NCBI GenBank assembly: GCA_019217005.1
Contig: JAHBNG010000013.1
Span: 1-64,000, forward strand
Source: Chloroflexi bacterium TSY
GTDB taxonomy: Bacteria; Chloroflexota; Anaerolineae; Caldilineales; Caldilineaceae
Reading direction: 5' to 3'
Length of the DNA: 64,000 nt
The notes below the pieces were generated by a model. That model worked only from the letters and a program-made list of their open reading frames with translations. It did not search any database and was not told where the DNA came from. Shown here in pieces: positions 1 to 9,978 of this stretch; the first letter of the stretch is position 1, and every line of letters begins with the position of its first letter. The translations under genes and the position numbers were made by a program.

Positions 1-187
1 AAATGTGGTAGACCCGCTTTGATTTCGATACGCCTTCGGCTACTCAACCGGCGCTGACCGGCCTTTGTCAACCACATGAGATCGCAAAGCGCCATAAATG
101 TTTGGTCAATAATTGAGCGTGAATAGAGAACAACTAATTTTAACGGAGTATCGCAGGCGGCTCTGTTCAAAGGAGAAAGTAAAGACT
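1..187. other. Upstream of M48 remnant, no gene seen
   Basis: I see no supported gene in this edge segment. An AAGGAG motif at about 171-176 lies 11 bases before the ATG at 188 and is a plausible ribosome-binding site for the M48 remnant. The first 110 bases may be the tail of a feature that begins outside the window. Confidence 0.4.
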
Positions 188-1014
188 ATGGTTCGACGAT
201 CAGCATATAGAACCCGACGTCACGTGGGTCGCAGGCGACGATGGGCTTGGGGCGTGGACGAGGACGGTCGTCTGCCAAAATGCGTCTGCTCATTGCGGTG
301 GGCATGGCGTGCCTTTGCCCTCATTTCGTTTTGCTTCACGTCAATATAACGAAGTAACAGGTGAAACACAGTATGTCAGCATTACGCCAGATCAGGAAAT
401 CGCGATGGGGTTACAAGCGACGCCCCAACTGCTTAAGCAATATGGTGGTCTCTATGCGACCAAAGATTACAAGATTATGTGGATCAAGTGGGTTTTCATG
501 TTGCTCGTAACAGTGATGCAGACTTGGGCTGGCAGTATGAATTCCATCTGCTCAATGATCCCAACACGATCAATGCCTTTGCGCTTCCCGGTGGTCAGAT
601 CTTTATTACGACTGCTCTTTGGACGTCTTGAAACGGAAGATCAGCTTGCTGGGGTGTTGGGACATGAGATTGGTCGTTGTGGCACGACACGGGACAGCGC
701 ATCGCCATAAAAGCGGGTTGACGGAGGGACTCATCAATGCGGTCGCCATTGGTTCTGGAAGCGAAGGAACGGCTCAGATGGCGGCCATGATCGGCCAAAT
801 GATCAACATGAAATATGGTCGCGATGACGAACTTCAATCCGATGAACTCGGCGTGCGATTTATGTGTCAAGCTGGATATGATCCACAAGGGATGATCGAA
901 GTGATGCAGATTCTCAAAGAGGCGGCTGGTGGACAAAGACAACCAGAATTTGCGCATCCCGATCCAGAGAATCGGGGTGAGAAGATCAAGGCTGCGATCC
1001 CGATCGAGTGTTAG
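188..1014 (+). pseudogene. M48-family zinc metalloprotease, broken
   Basis: Pieces in all three forward frames together read as a secreted or membrane-anchored M48 (Ste24/BepA-like) peptidase. They run from a hydrophobic N-terminal segment (about 280-350), through NEVTGETQYVSITPDQEIAMG, an ALFGRLETEDQLAGVLGHEIG block, to a C-terminal YGRDDELQSDELGVRFMCQAGYDP block. The last matches the downstream Glu-containing motif of the family. At least four frameshifts are needed (near 330, 470, 600 and 665-710). The zinc motif HExxH is itself damaged: HEIG at 662-673 is followed by CGTTGT instead of a His codon, consistent with loss of two bases. The start is set by an AAGGAG site before ATG 188. Either a decayed gene or very poor local sequence; the damaged motif favours decay. 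Confidence 0.8.
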
Positions 1015-1023
1015 GAGAAAGTA

Positions 1024-2282
1024 ATGGAAAATCAGAGCGTTGAACAGCATGTCAATACAAATTTAAACCATCGGACTTGCGCATAACGGATCTGCGGGTG
1101 GCCAACCTTGCGGGTATTCCGATGCGCTGTACAATCATTCGGCTGGATACAAATCAGGGCATCTCGGGCTATGGGGAAGTGCGAGACGGCGCGAGTAAGA
1201 CCTATGCGTTAATGTTCAAAAACAGACTCGTTGGCGAGAATCCTTGTAATGTGGATAAAATTTTTCGCAAGATAAAGCAGTTTGGTCATCACGCGCGACA
1301 GGCAGGGGGAGTTTGCGGTGTTGAAATGGCGCTAATGGATCTGGCAGGCAAAGCCTATGGCGTTCCAACGTATCAACTCGCTGGGGGAAAGTTTCGCGAT
1401 CAAGTACTTTGCTATTGCGATACGCCGTCTGTACGCGACGGTGCCGAGATGGGCAAACGGCTCAAGGCGCGCATGGAGATGGGATTCAAGTTTCTCAAAA
1501 TGGATATTGGGATTGGGCTGCTGAAGGGCATTCCCGACACATTGATTGCACCTCCAGGCATGTTGGAAAGCAACCTGATCATGCATCAGTTCACAGGGAT
1601 TCAGATCACGGATAAGGGAATTGCACTCCTATGTGACTATGTGGAGGCTGTGCGCCGAGATTGGCTATGAGGTTCCATTGGCGGTTGATCACTTCGGTCA
1701 TATCGGACTAAAATCATGTATCCGTCTTGGTAAAGCATTGGACAAATATACGCTGGCCTGGTATGAAGATATGATTCCGTGGCAGTTCGCTGATCAGTGG
1801 GCACAATTGACGCAGGCTGTCGATACGCCCACCTGTACGGGCGAGGATATTTACTTGAAGGAAGGCTTTGTTCCATTGTTTGAAAAGCAGGCCGTCGACG
1901 TGATCCATCCCGATCTTGCTTCGTCTGGCGGTATTCTGGAGACGAAGAAGATTGGCGATATGGCCCAAGATTATGGGATTGCCATGGCCATGCACATGGC
2001 CGGTTCTCCGTTAGTTTTCTGGCCAATGTACATTGCGCGGCGACCGAGAATTTCCTCGTGCTCGAAAATCACCGTCGATCACCCGAATGGAGCCAGCTTG
2101 TCAATGGTTTACCCCAGCCGCTGATCCAGGATGGACATATGCAAGTGCCAGAAGCACCCGGTCTTGGGATCGATGACATTAATGAAGAGATGTTCCGTCA
2201 GTATCTCGATCCCGCTGATCCAGTTTTCTTTGATCAATCGACGGAGGATTGGGACCAAGAGCGGTCTTGGGATCGGTTGTGG
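1024..2282 (+). pseudogene. Enolase-superfamily (mandelate racemase/MLE) dehydratase, frameshifted and IS-interrupted
   Basis: An AGGAG site 6 bases before ATG 1024 sets the start. The protein is readable in three frames: N-terminal capping domain (LRITDLRVANLAGIPM, GYGEVRDGASKTY, about 1075-1330), then the barrel. The barrel has the FKFLKMD base motif (about 1489), metal-site regions DHFGH (1688), YEDMIPW (1762) and GED (1840), and the HMAGSP segment (1992). The C-terminus ends DRLW at an IS insertion. Frameshifts lie near 1060, 1655 and 2030. The family dehydrates or epimerises acid sugars such as galactonate or gluconate; the exact substrate cannot be read. The neighbouring Gfo/Idh/MocA gene fits a former sugar-acid catabolic group. 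The final Ser codon and stop now lie beyond the IS at about 3547-3552. Confidence 0.85.
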
Positions 2283-3536
2283 TAGGGCAATCGCGTACCT
2301 TAAAAAAATAAGCCAGAAAGGACTGTCAAGAGATAGTGGTGGTCCCAGCCAGCGGGAAGGCGCTTGTTTTTGATGCCAACGTTGAGAGAAGTCTCCTTCT
2401 TGAGCAGATTGAGAGCAATATGACGAAGGGCAGCGAAATTCTGAGCTGAGTGGCCTTTGCGCAAACGGGATTCATCCTCTCGGAAGGCAATATCGAGGGT
2501 CCAGTGTAGGCGATTTTCAACATGCCAATGAGTGCGAGAGGCATTGAGTAAAGAGCGAGCATCGGACTCGGAACTCGAGAGGTAATAGCGCCTGTCGGGA
2601 TTGTCTTTTTTGCTGAGAATCACCACAAATCAAGGTGCGTTGGGCTTGAACCATCATGACGGTAGAGAGTTCAGGCCATTGCTCAGAATTGCGCAGATTC
2701 TGGATGATGTCGGGGGCAGAAATGGTCCAGGCTTCTCGGGTTTCAAGCCGACCGTGTCCCTTATCGGTCGTTTTGGCATAATCGTGGTCAAAGGCAGTAA
2801 AGTCACTTTCCTCGAGATCCTCAAAGAGCAAGGCGACATCTGCATGTAAGTTTCCTTGATTGCCCTTGAGAGAGAGGAGATAATCAGCCTCATTGTCAAT
2901 GATGAGCTGTGCAATTTCAGTCTGAGCACCCATAGCATCGATGGTCACGAGTGCCCCTTTGATCTCCAACAAGCGCAGTAACTCTGGAATAGCTGTGATT
3001 TCATTCGACTTTTCATCCACTTTCCACTGACCAAGGACTACTTTGTTCAGAGAAGCCCAAGCACTCACCATGTATATGGCTCCTTTGCCCACTGTTTTAT
3101 CATGGGAACGTCTCAACTGCTTGCCGTCTATTGCCACCACTTCTCCATTCGTCACCTGGCAGACTGCGCTCATCCATTTGCTGAAACATTCGGCAAAGAC
3201 CTCTCCATCTAGCAATCCAAATACGCGCCAGAATGTATCGTGCGATGGGATTCCATTTGGCAACTCCAGTATGCTTTCTAGCCACTCCTTTTTGGCTTTG
3301 CCGAATTTTTCGCCCCCTTCCCAATCGTCTGCTCCGCATATGACTGCACAGATTGCTATCACGATTATATCGATTAGATTGTGGCGTCGATTTATCGGGC
3401 TTCTTGGCTCTTCTATGCTTCCAAAGTGCTTTTCTATGCTTGCTATTTCGGGCTTTTCCATTTTGGTTTCTCCTTTTTGGGTTCCAAAATAGATTATCCC
3501 TTCTTTTCTTTCTTGTACAAGTACGCGATTGCCCTA
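2283..3536 (-). mobile_element. ISAs1-family insertion sequence
   Basis: A 1254-bp element. Its 16-bp perfect terminal inverted repeat TAGGGCAATCGCGTAC occupies 2283-2298 and, inverted, 3521-3536. It is flanked by an exact 10-bp direct repeat TCGGTTGTGG (2273-2282 and 3537-3546), the target duplication. The ISAs1 family is known for 8-10 bp duplications. The insertion sits at the second-last codon of the enolase-superfamily gene. The transposase inside is frameshifted, so this copy is probably immobile. Confidence 0.93.
2300..3461 (-). pseudogene. ISAs1-family transposase, one frameshift
   Basis: Codons from ATG 3461 encode an ISAs1 (H-repeat-associated) DDE transposase. Visible parts are the N-terminal DUF4338-like start EKHFGSIEEPRSPINRRHNLIDII, a catalytic VVAIDGKQLRRSHD, VTIDAMGAQTEIAQLII with LLSLKGNQGNLH, and HGRLETREAW. 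The reading frame shifts near 2600-2630. The remaining third continues in another frame as YYLSSSESDARSLLNASRTHWHVENRLHWTLDIAFREDE, the conserved C-terminal region containing the third acidic residue, ending at 2300. The total length would be about 385 residues, normal for the family. Reading through one indel would restore it. Confidence 0.9.
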
Positions 3537-3546
3537 TCGGTTGTGG

Positions 3547-3889
3547 AGTTAGAACTTGGTTAATTGTCAATTGGACTGTATAATGATTAGTTTTCCCCGT
3601 AATATATCGCACTCGTTCACAGATGAGAATAAATTCGTTTATTCTACTCGACTGAAAGTAGTCAAATTTATTCTCATCTGTGGCAGTGCTCAGCATATAC
3701 AATCATTAAGTTCTGTTGGCATTCAGCTGCTCTTCGCATGTAAACAGGTTTATACTTTGTCTGGTCGGGTTGTTGGAAACCCCTAATTGCAACACAATTG
3801 CTGTATAGAGTACACCCTTTGCGGGTTGGGCGCATAGCAATGTCAACGGTTCCTATTGTAACCATTTGTAACCGTGAAGGAATTATCGT
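3547..3889. other. Intergenic with an inverted repeat
   Basis: No gene is supported. The segment starts with the last Ser codon and stop of the enolase-like gene. An inverted repeat has 20-base arms with one mismatch at 3618-3637 and 3663-3682 (CACAGATGAGAATAAATT core) around a 25-base spacer. It could be a terminator-like hairpin or a small palindromic element. The stretch AAGGAATTATCGT just before ATG 3890 supplies the ribosome-binding site of the next gene. Confidence 0.5.
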
Positions 3890-4948
3890 ATGTCTAAAAC
3901 ACTTAAAGTCGGTGTGATTGGGGTTGGTGGTATTGCCAAAACGCACATGCCAGGCTGGGCCGCATCCGATCTAGCCGAAGTCGTTGCTGGTAGTGACGTA
4001 ATTGAGCCGGTTCTGCAAGCTTGGGGCGAAACACATGGTGTGACCAAGCTTTCGACCAATCCAGCAGACCTATTCGGCGATCCGGATATTGACATCATCG
4101 ATGTTTGCACACCCAATATGTATCATACGGAGCTAGTTGTCGCTGCGCTCAACGCGGGCAAGCACGTGATCTGTGAAAAACCGCTGGCACCAACGCCCGC
4201 CGATATTCAAAAGATGATCGAAGCGCGCGATGCGTCCGGCAAGACGCTGATGACGGCTCAGCATTTCCGCTTCAAGGGTGTTTCGCAGGCCATGAAAAAG
4301 GAAATCGATAACGGTGCATTGGGCGACGTTTACCACGCCCGCAGTTGGATGTTGCGGCGCGGTTGGCTACCGGTACGCCCCGGATTCATCTACAAGAAAA
4401 ACAGTGGCGGTGGCCCTTGCATCGATATCGGTGTTCACATATTGGATCTGACGCTCTGGTTCATGGGAAATCCCAAGCCAGTTGCAGTGAGCGGCGTTGC
4501 CCGTGCACCGCTCGCCAAACACGAAGGTGCTTTTAGCGCCTGGCGTTTGGATATGGTCCCCTCCGATATGGACGTTGAGGATTCGGCAATGGCCTTTGTA
4601 CGCTTTGACAATGGGGCAACCTTGATCATTGAAGTAAGCTGGCTGCTGCATCACGATACACAAGGCGAAGATATGCAGATGTGGCTCTACGGCACGGAAG
4701 GTGGCAGCCTATGGCCCGCTGGCAAGTTTATGAGCACCAACTACAAGACGAAGCAATTTACGAACACAGATCTGCAGCTAACAGCCGATCCAATGGAACC
4801 ACATGCCTTGGAATGTGTTGAGTTTGCGCGCGTCATATCAGAAGGCGCACCATCACCCGTACCCGCCGAACAATCCATGCAAGTCATGGCGATTCTAGAT
4901 GGGATCTATCGCAGCCAAGAGGAAGGGCGCGAAGTGTGGCTAGAGTAG
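3890..4948 (+). CDS. Gfo/Idh/MocA-family NAD(P)-dependent oxidoreductase
   Basis: Intact, 352 residues, normal for the family. Residues 6-16 (VGVIGVGGIAK) form the Rossmann dinucleotide-binding loop. IDVCTPNMYH (about 71-80) and CEKPLAPT (about 95-102) are the conserved segments; the Lys of the EKP motif is the usual catalytic/binding lysine. GGGPCIDIGVHILDL (about 172-186) carries the typical D-x-x-x-H active-site pattern of the second domain. Members oxidise or reduce sugars, inositols and related cyclic alcohols; the substrate here is unknown. It follows a broken enolase-superfamily dehydratase, suggesting sugar catabolism. The start has an AAGGA site 12 bases upstream. Not obviously in an operon with the gene after it, which runs the other way. 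Confidence 0.93.
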   Translation: MSKTLKVGVIGVGGIAKTHMPGWAASDLAEVVAGSDVIEPVLQAWGETHGVTKLSTNPADLFGDPDIDIIDVCTPNMYHTELVVAALNAGKHVICEKPLAPTPADIQKMIEARDASGKTLMTAQHFRFKGVSQAMKKEIDNGALGDVYHARSWMLRRGWLPVRPGFIYKKNSGGGPCIDIGVHILDLTLWFMGNPKPVAVSGVARAPLAKHEGAFSAWRLDMVPSDMDVEDSAMAFVRFDNGATLIIEVSWLLHHDTQGEDMQMWLYGTEGGSLWPAGKFMSTNYKTKQFTNTDLQLTADPMEPHALECVEFARVISEGAPSPVPAEQSMQVMAILDGIYRSQEEGREVWLE

Positions 4949-5371
4949 CCGGATCTTCTGCGTTCAACATCGGTCTAGAGTTTTAGAGGATCTGGGGCAG
5001 GGATAGGCGGTCTATGTGTCAACCTAAGAACCTATCCGAAAAGTGGTTGTGAGTTCGACCAAGTCCTCGAGTGAGAAGAGACTGTCACAGAACTTTTCGG
5101 ATAAGCACTAAGCCAAAGCCATTCCAAGCAAGCGAGTTGGTCTTTATGGATAACTATTCTTCTGGAATGACCCAAAATGTGGTCTCGGGACGTGGAATTC
5201 TTTGCCCCTGCCGCTCGAGATGGGCTAGAATTGCCCAATTTTTGGCCCCAAAGCGTACGACATGGGCCGGGGAACTTAATAACCAGCACAGATTGCGAGA
5301 GATTTGAGATTGACGGATTCACTCGTGCATTCTCGAATCTCTCAAGACCAAAGTTATTTACGACCCACTTC
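4949..5371. other. Intergenic between convergent genes, small inverted repeat
   Basis: No convincing coding sequence. An inverted repeat with perfect 12-base arms TATCCGAAAAGT (5033-5044) and ACTTTTCGGATA (5092-5103) lies about 90 bases after the oxidoreductase stop. Its arms are 47 bases apart. The following 260 bases hold only short unsupported reading frames. The repeat resembles the palindromic intergenic elements seen elsewhere in the window. Confidence 0.45.
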
Positions 5372-6976
5372 TTAACCTCCAGCGACCGGTACATACTCAT
5401 TTAGTGGCACGTAGCTAGGGGGCGGCAAAAACTCTGGCGGGGGATCAGCTTTCCGCCCCGTTTCTTCAGCCAGATGCGCAAAGAAATTCCACGTAATCCG
5501 ACTGACATCCTTCATTGTATCATTGCTAGTCCCCCAATCCATCCACCCAGCTCGGTAGAGAAAGACGCTTAGAACATAAGGTCCCGTTGGTCCCCAGATC
5601 AGCGCCACATCGCTGTGTGATTCAAAGGCAAAGCCATGCTTGTGCAGTATCCAGGCATCATTGGGACGAGGCAATCCGGCCCAAGCCAGTTCTTGGAACT
5701 GGTCGTGACCCAGGTAGAAGAGAATATGTTGACATTCCTCTGGTGTAAAGTTTTGTGGGAACCGTTGGAGCAAGAGTCCTTCACCTTGCGTACAGCGATA
5801 AATTGCCGCCAGGATACGGCCCATTTCCGTCGGCGTGGATTGAAGATTCGAATCTGGGTTGGTATTCCAATCTTCTCTTTGATTGCCTGGGGTTGGAATT
5901 TGAGCAAGCTGCGTTTGAGCATCATACCCTGATTGCATATAGGTACTGACGAAGTCGAGTTCGCGCATCAGGTCCGTAAAATGTCGCGCTCCATTTGTTA
6001 TATCTCCATTGCCCAACCAACGTACCAACAGATTCGCCGCATAGTTGTTGCTTTCACCCAACGCAAAGTCCATCCATTGCCCAATTTCGTAGCTTGTCTG
6101 GTCATCGGCTTTCAGACCATCTAGACGATGCATAACAGCTGTGACAATTGCGATCTTAAGCGTCGACATACCAGAAAACGCAACGTCGGCGTCCACAAAC
6201 GCTTCCTCGCCCGTCGTCAGATCCTGAACATAGATTGCAGCAAAGCCAGGGAAATTTGAGGTGGCCTGGTCAAGTGCTTTGGCCAGAGCGGTCAGTGTCG
6301 GAGAAGGAGGTGGTGTTTCGATGAAACTCAGTTGAACTGTGCGCTCGCTTTGGCTCTCGATGGTGGTTAGGGCTTCGGCCAGGAGAGGAATACTGGCCTC
6401 TACGGCGACCTGGTATCCTGGTGAACCACTGTTCCATCGCCAATTTCGTGCGAACGAGCCAACATACCCAACGGGCGCCCCCTGCTCTGTATCTGTTCCA
6501 TTGCTCCAGCGGTCGATAGGCAGGATGATGCGTGCCGGTTGTGGTTCACTATCATGCTGTGCAGCAAGGGCCGTCAGCCAAGTTCTCAGCTTGTCTGTGT
6601 TGATCGTAAAACGGGGCTGCACATCGCGTCGTCGTTGCGGAATGCCTAATGCTTCTCGAGCGGCAATTTCAATAAAGTCAGTTCCCTCTAGATACTGGCT
6701 CGCCTCCCAAACCATCTGCTCCACGTCAAGCTGAAAGTCGACTTCGGCTGGTTCTAGCCAAAGACGTTCACCTGCATAATTGATTGCAATCGGAGCCTCA
6801 TAAGCACTTTCCAAATGTTGACGAATCTCATCTTGATCCTTGAGCATGCTCAGATCCAGCCCAGCTAGATGAACGCCCGGCGGGATCGGTGCAGCAATCG
6901 CTTTGTATTGAGTGTAGAAGCGAAAGAGAAGCAGAATAGGAATGAGTGTAAGAAAGAAGATTGTTAATCGTCTCAT
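5372..6976 (-). CDS. Class A beta-lactamase-like serine hydrolase with peptidoglycan-binding-like N-domain
   Basis: 534 residues. The N-terminus MRRLTIFFLTLIPILLLF is a signal or anchor segment. Residues about 35-95 (IPPGVHLAGLDLSMLKDQ... LWLEPAEVDFQLD) look like a PG_binding_4/VanW-type module. A beta-lactamase2 domain fills about 240-500: GMSTLKIAI gives the SxxK nucleophile motif, GESNNYAANLLV matches the S-x-N motif, and HKHGF stands at the K-T/S-G position. Such proteins are usually exported penicillin-interacting or esterase-like enzymes. True beta-lactamase activity cannot be claimed because the KTG motif is altered and the usual omega-loop Glu is not evident. It lies 15 bases downstream of guaA on the same strand, so it may be cotranscribed. 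Confidence 0.85.
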   Translation of the reverse strand: MRRLTIFFLTLIPILLLFRFYTQYKAIAAPIPPGVHLAGLDLSMLKDQDEIRQHLESAYEAPIAINYAGERLWLEPAEVDFQLDVEQMVWEASQYLEGTDFIEIAAREALGIPQRRRDVQPRFTINTDKLRTWLTALAAQHDSEPQPARIILPIDRWSNGTDTEQGAPVGYVGSFARNWRWNSGSPGYQVAVEASIPLLAEALTTIESQSERTVQLSFIETPPPSPTLTALAKALDQATSNFPGFAAIYVQDLTTGEEAFVDADVAFSGMSTLKIAIVTAVMHRLDGLKADDQTSYEIGQWMDFALGESNNYAANLLVRWLGNGDITNGARHFTDLMRELDFVSTYMQSGYDAQTQLAQIPTPGNQREDWNTNPDSNLQSTPTEMGRILAAIYRCTQGEGLLLQRFPQNFTPEECQHILFYLGHDQFQELAWAGLPRPNDAWILHKHGFAFESHSDVALIWGPTGPYVLSVFLYRAGWMDWGTSNDTMKDVSRITWNFFAHLAEETGRKADPPPEFLPPPSYVPLNEYVPVAGG

Positions 6977-6991
6977 ATATTATTTAGCTAT

Positions 6992-8581
6992 CTACTCCCA
7001 CTCAATTGTCGCTGGTGGTTTGCTACTAATATCATACACCACCCGATTCACATCGTCCACCTCGTTGACAATCCGGTTGCTGACCGTTGCAAGCAGTTCA
7101 TGGGGCAGACGTGCCCAATCTGCAGTCATGAAGTCATCGGTTGTGACGGCACGTAGAGCGATTGTATTGGCATAGGTACGGCCATCGCCCATTACCCCAA
7201 CACTACGGGTGGGCAACAAAACAGCGAAGACTTGACTCGTATCCCGGTAAAGTCCAGATTTTCGCAATTCCTCAAGGAAAATAGAATCAGCTTTGCGCAA
7301 TGTTTCCAGCCGTTCCCAAGTGATTTCCCCTAAAACGCGCACCGCCAATCCAGGGCCAGGGAAAGGGTGACGCCAAACGATCTCTTCCGGTAGTCCCAAT
7401 AATTCCCCAACCGACCGCACTTCGTCCTTAAACAATGTGCGCAGCGGTTCAATGAGTTGAAATTCCATGTCATCAGGCAGACCGCCCACGTTATGATGCG
7501 TCTTAATGGTACGCGCGTGGCGCGTTGCGGATTCGCTGGCCGATTCGATGACGTCAGGATAGAGGGTGCCCTGAGCTAGAAAGAGAGACATATCACTTTC
7601 TGACTCATCGGTCCATTCATTCGCCAAGCGAGCTGCTTCGGCTTCAAAGACGCGGATAAAGCGGGTACCAATGCGCTTTCGTTTCTCTTCAGGGTCGGTG
7701 ATACCTTCTAGATCATTCAAAAACTCTTCACTGGCATCGACCGTGATCAAAGGTATTCCTTGATGTTGGCGAAATGTCCCAATGACTTGCTCGGCTTCGC
7801 CCAGCCGCAGCATGCCATGATCGACAAAAATGCAAGTCAAACGCTCGCCAATGGCTTGGTGGATCAGGGTTGCTGCCACGGCACTATCGACACCGCCACT
7901 CAAGCCACAAATGACGCGCCCGCCTTCCCCAACTTGCTGCCGAATAGACGAGATCATCTCATCGATCAATTCTCCCGATCTCCAATCGCCGCGACAACCA
8001 CAGATACGCTTGACAAAGTTTTCCAGAAGCGCTGCACCATGAAAAGTATGAGCAACCTCGGGATGGAATTGGATGCCGTAACAAAGACCCTCTTCATCTG
8101 CAATCGCCGTCAAGGGGGAGTTTTCGCTTGCGGCAATGCTCTTGAAATGAGCGGGCAATCGCTCTACCCGGTCCGCGTGACTCATCCAGACGGGTTGTTC
8201 GGTCGGCAACCCAAAAAAGAGCGGACTGGACTCGGCAACATGAATCACCGCCGAACCATATTCGCGTTCATTGCTGGGAGATACATGTCCACCTAAATTG
8301 TGGGCCAGCAATTGAAGACCATAGCAGATACCCAGCACGGGAACATCGAACTCAAATATGTTTGGCGATAAGGTTGGCGCATCAGGTTCATAGACACTAG
8401 CTGGTCCACCAGAGAGAATGATACCAGCTAAATTGCCTGATTGGGCTAATACTGTGAGCCTTGTTTCTGCCTGCTCCCAAGAAACAAGCTCAGCGTAAAC
8501 GTTCACTTCACGAACGCGACGACAAATTAGTTGTGTGTATTGGCTGCCATAATCGATAATGGCAATCGTTTGGTGGTTCAT
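6992..8581 (-). CDS. guaA: GMP synthase (glutamine-hydrolysing)
   Basis: 529 residues from ATG 8581, matching the family length. It converts XMP, ATP and glutamine to GMP in the cytosol. The N-terminal class I amidotransferase domain has [18 protein letters not shown], the nucleophile loop [12 protein letters not shown] (Cys about residue 84) and the HPEVAHT catalytic His. The ATP-pyrophosphatase domain has the P-loop [14 protein letters not shown]. The C-terminal dimerisation domain shows [21 protein letters not shown] and the terminal IEWE. A longer in-frame extension to 8689 is possible, but ATG 8581 gives the conserved N-terminus [14 protein letters not shown]. No purine riboswitch was recognised upstream. 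Confidence 0.97.
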   Translation of the reverse strand: MNHQTIAIIDYGSQYTQLICRRVREVNVYAELVSWEQAETRLTVLAQSGNLAGIILSGGPASVYEPDAPTLSPNIFEFDVPVLGICYGLQLLAHNLGGHVSPSNEREYGSAVIHVAESSPLFFGLPTEQPVWMSHADRVERLPAHFKSIAASENSPLTAIADEEGLCYGIQFHPEVAHTFHGAALLENFVKRICGCRGDWRSGELIDEMISSIRQQVGEGGRVICGLSGGVDSAVAATLIHQAIGERLTCIFVDHGMLRLGEAEQVIGTFRQHQGIPLITVDASEEFLNDLEGITDPEEKRKRIGTRFIRVFEAEAARLANEWTDESESDMSLFLAQGTLYPDVIESASESATRHARTIKTHHNVGGLPDDMEFQLIEPLRTLFKDEVRSVGELLGLPEEIVWRHPFPGPGLAVRVLGEITWERLETLRKADSIFLEELRKSGLYRDTSQVFAVLLPTRSVGVMGDGRTYANTIALRAVTTDDFMTADWARLPHELLATVSNRIVNEVDDVNRVVYDISSKPPATIEWE

Positions 8582-8959
8582 AAAAGCACTTCTATTTTGA
8601 GGTTGTATACCACGAATTGTGTAAAAACGAATTGGTTTCTCTGAAAAAAAACAGTAGCAGCAAAAGTTGGGTACAAATTTTTCATGCAAACAGAGGGCTG
8701 CTCTAGGATTTCACCCCTTATGGTCATTTTTTGTACCCGACTTTTGCCGTAGCTGAAAAAAAGAGAATTCACACACGGTTTGGGATATCACCCCCGTCAT
8801 TTTTGATCACATTGCTAAAACTCTGGGCGGTGATTTTTCCATCTACCGCCGATATTCTACCACCGCCATGTCGAAATGAAGAATAGGAAGTGAAGAGTAG
8901 CTCAATCGCCTCCTACTTCCCATCCTACTCAATGCAAAGTACCTGTCACACACGTATGT
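8582..8959. repeat. Intergenic palindromic element upstream of guaA
   Basis: This 378-base stretch holds no supported gene. It contains an imperfect inverted repeat: arms 8652-8677 and 8730-8755 share CAGCAAAAGTYGGGTACAAA-like sequence with four mismatches in 26. An outer TTCTCT/AGAGAA pair lies at 8637-8642 and 8762-8767. The spacer is 52 bases. The element is about 130 bp, lies just upstream of guaA and may be a degenerate MITE-like element or a structured leader. No clear target duplication was found. Confidence 0.5.
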
Positions 8960-8971
8960 TGCCAGAGGCGC

Positions 8972-9058
8972 TATACTACAACTGCGTTCGACGGGGGAGA
9001 ACGCAAACGCTATCGGTACGAGAGGGTCAGGTGCACAGCCTGACCCTCTTCCGTTTCT
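8972..9058 (+). ncRNA. Candidate small RNA: promoter-like box, two hairpins, terminator
   Basis: A TATACT box (8972-8977) is followed by a 7-bp hairpin TGCGTTC/GAACGCA (8983-8989 and 8999-9005) with a 9-base loop. A strong 11-bp hairpin AGAGGGTCAGG/CCTGACCCTCT (9021-9031 and 9039-9049) and a T-rich run follow. No open reading frame is enclosed, and the next gene starts at 9241. The layout suits a short terminated transcript on the plus strand, or a 5' leader with attenuator of the ABC operon. No good -35 box is visible and I recognise no known RNA family. Confidence 0.35.
9021..9058 (+). terminator. Rho-independent terminator-like hairpin
   Basis: A perfect 11-bp stem (9021-9031 / 9039-9049) with loop TGCACAG is followed on the plus strand by TCCGTTTCT. 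It lies between divergent genes, so it would end a plus-strand RNA that begins after guaA's promoter region. Confidence 0.6.
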
Positions 9059-9240
9059 AAGGCCATTTGCCTCGTATTTTTCCATCTTCTTTCTTCTTTG
9101 CTCGATTGTCGTTTGGCCGACAGACTCAATTATCCGTTTTATGTACAATCAAATCAATTGTGCAATTTTTCTCAAACGAGTATTATGCCTTGATACAAAG
9201 CGAGTATTCAACAATATATTTGGAGGATAAACTGTAGACA

Positions 9241-9978
9241 GTGGGAAGAAATCATAAGCGTGGGTTGATCCACTTAAATGAGCTGAGCAAAACCTACATA
9301 GAAGCAGGAGCCAAACGCGTTGTGCTTGACGCACTGAATGCTGAGTTTTTTGAGGGTGAGTTTGTTTGCCTGCTTGGGAAGTCAGGCAGTGGGAAAAGCA
9401 CGCTCCTCAATCTCATCTCAGGAATCGATGCTCCAAGCCATGGGGACGTATTGATTCATAGTGCACAAGGTCAGATATCTATCACGGCCATGAATGAACG
9501 CGAACGGACACTCTTTCGGCGTGCTCACATTGGTATTGTCTTCCAGTTTTTTAACTTGATTCCAACATTGACTGTTTTAGAAAATGTAACACTTCCTCTG
9601 GAATTAGCCGGCGCAAACCGATCTGATTTAGAACGCGCTGTCTCCCTTTTAGAGAGAGTTGAGCTCGGCAATCGCCTGAAAACATTTCCCGACAAGCTGA
9701 GCGGCGGTGAACAACAGCGGGTTGCAATTGCCCGCGCCTTATCTCACGATCCGCTACTTATATTGGCTGATGAACCAACAGGGAATCTGGATACAGACAC
9801 AGGTGACACCGTACTGACTCTTCTCCTCGAACTGACCCGCAACGCAGGCAAAACCTTGATCATGGCAACCCATGCTGCAGACGTGGCACAGCAAGCAGAT
9901 CGAATGCTGCATTTGGTGCAGGGAAAGCTTGTTTCTTCCCAGCAATCATCCACCAACAACCAACAACCATCCATATGA
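9241..9978 (+). CDS. ABC transporter ATP-binding protein, MacB/LolD type
   Basis: 245 residues. Walker [10 protein letters not shown] (about 50-58), a Q-loop VFQFFN (about 100), signature [15 protein letters not shown] (about 160-174), Walker [11 protein letters not shown] (about 179-188) and a switch His in MATHAADVA are all present. This is the 3.A.1.122/125 group, which powers FtsX-like permeases in export or lipoprotein release. The start is a GTG at 9241 with GGAGG 14 bases upstream; a GTG at 9268 is an alternative. The stop overlaps the permease start in an ATGA arrangement, so the two are translationally coupled. The C-terminal tail rich in Q, S and N is likely unstructured. Confidence 0.93.
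   Translation: MGRNHKRGLIHLNELSKTYIEAGAKRVVLDALNAEFFEGEFVCLLGKSGSGKSTLLNLISGIDAPSHGDVLIHSAQGQISITAMNERERTLFRRAHIGIVFQFFNLIPTLTVLENVTLPLELAGANRSDLERAVSLLERVELGNRLKTFPDKLSGGEQQRVAIARALSHDPLLILADEPTGNLDTDTGDTVLTLLLELTRNAGKTLIMATHAADVAQQADRMLHLVQGKLVSSQQSSTNNQQPSI

Noticed and set aside
5032..5400. 122-codon frame after the oxidoreductase gene
   Set aside because: No recognisable protein features, and it overlaps the end of the beta-lactamase-like gene.
5372..6976. A true antibiotic-resistance beta-lactamase
   Set aside because: SxxK is present, but the KTG position reads HKHG and no omega-loop Glu is clear. The N-terminal cell-wall module fits a housekeeping hydrolase better.
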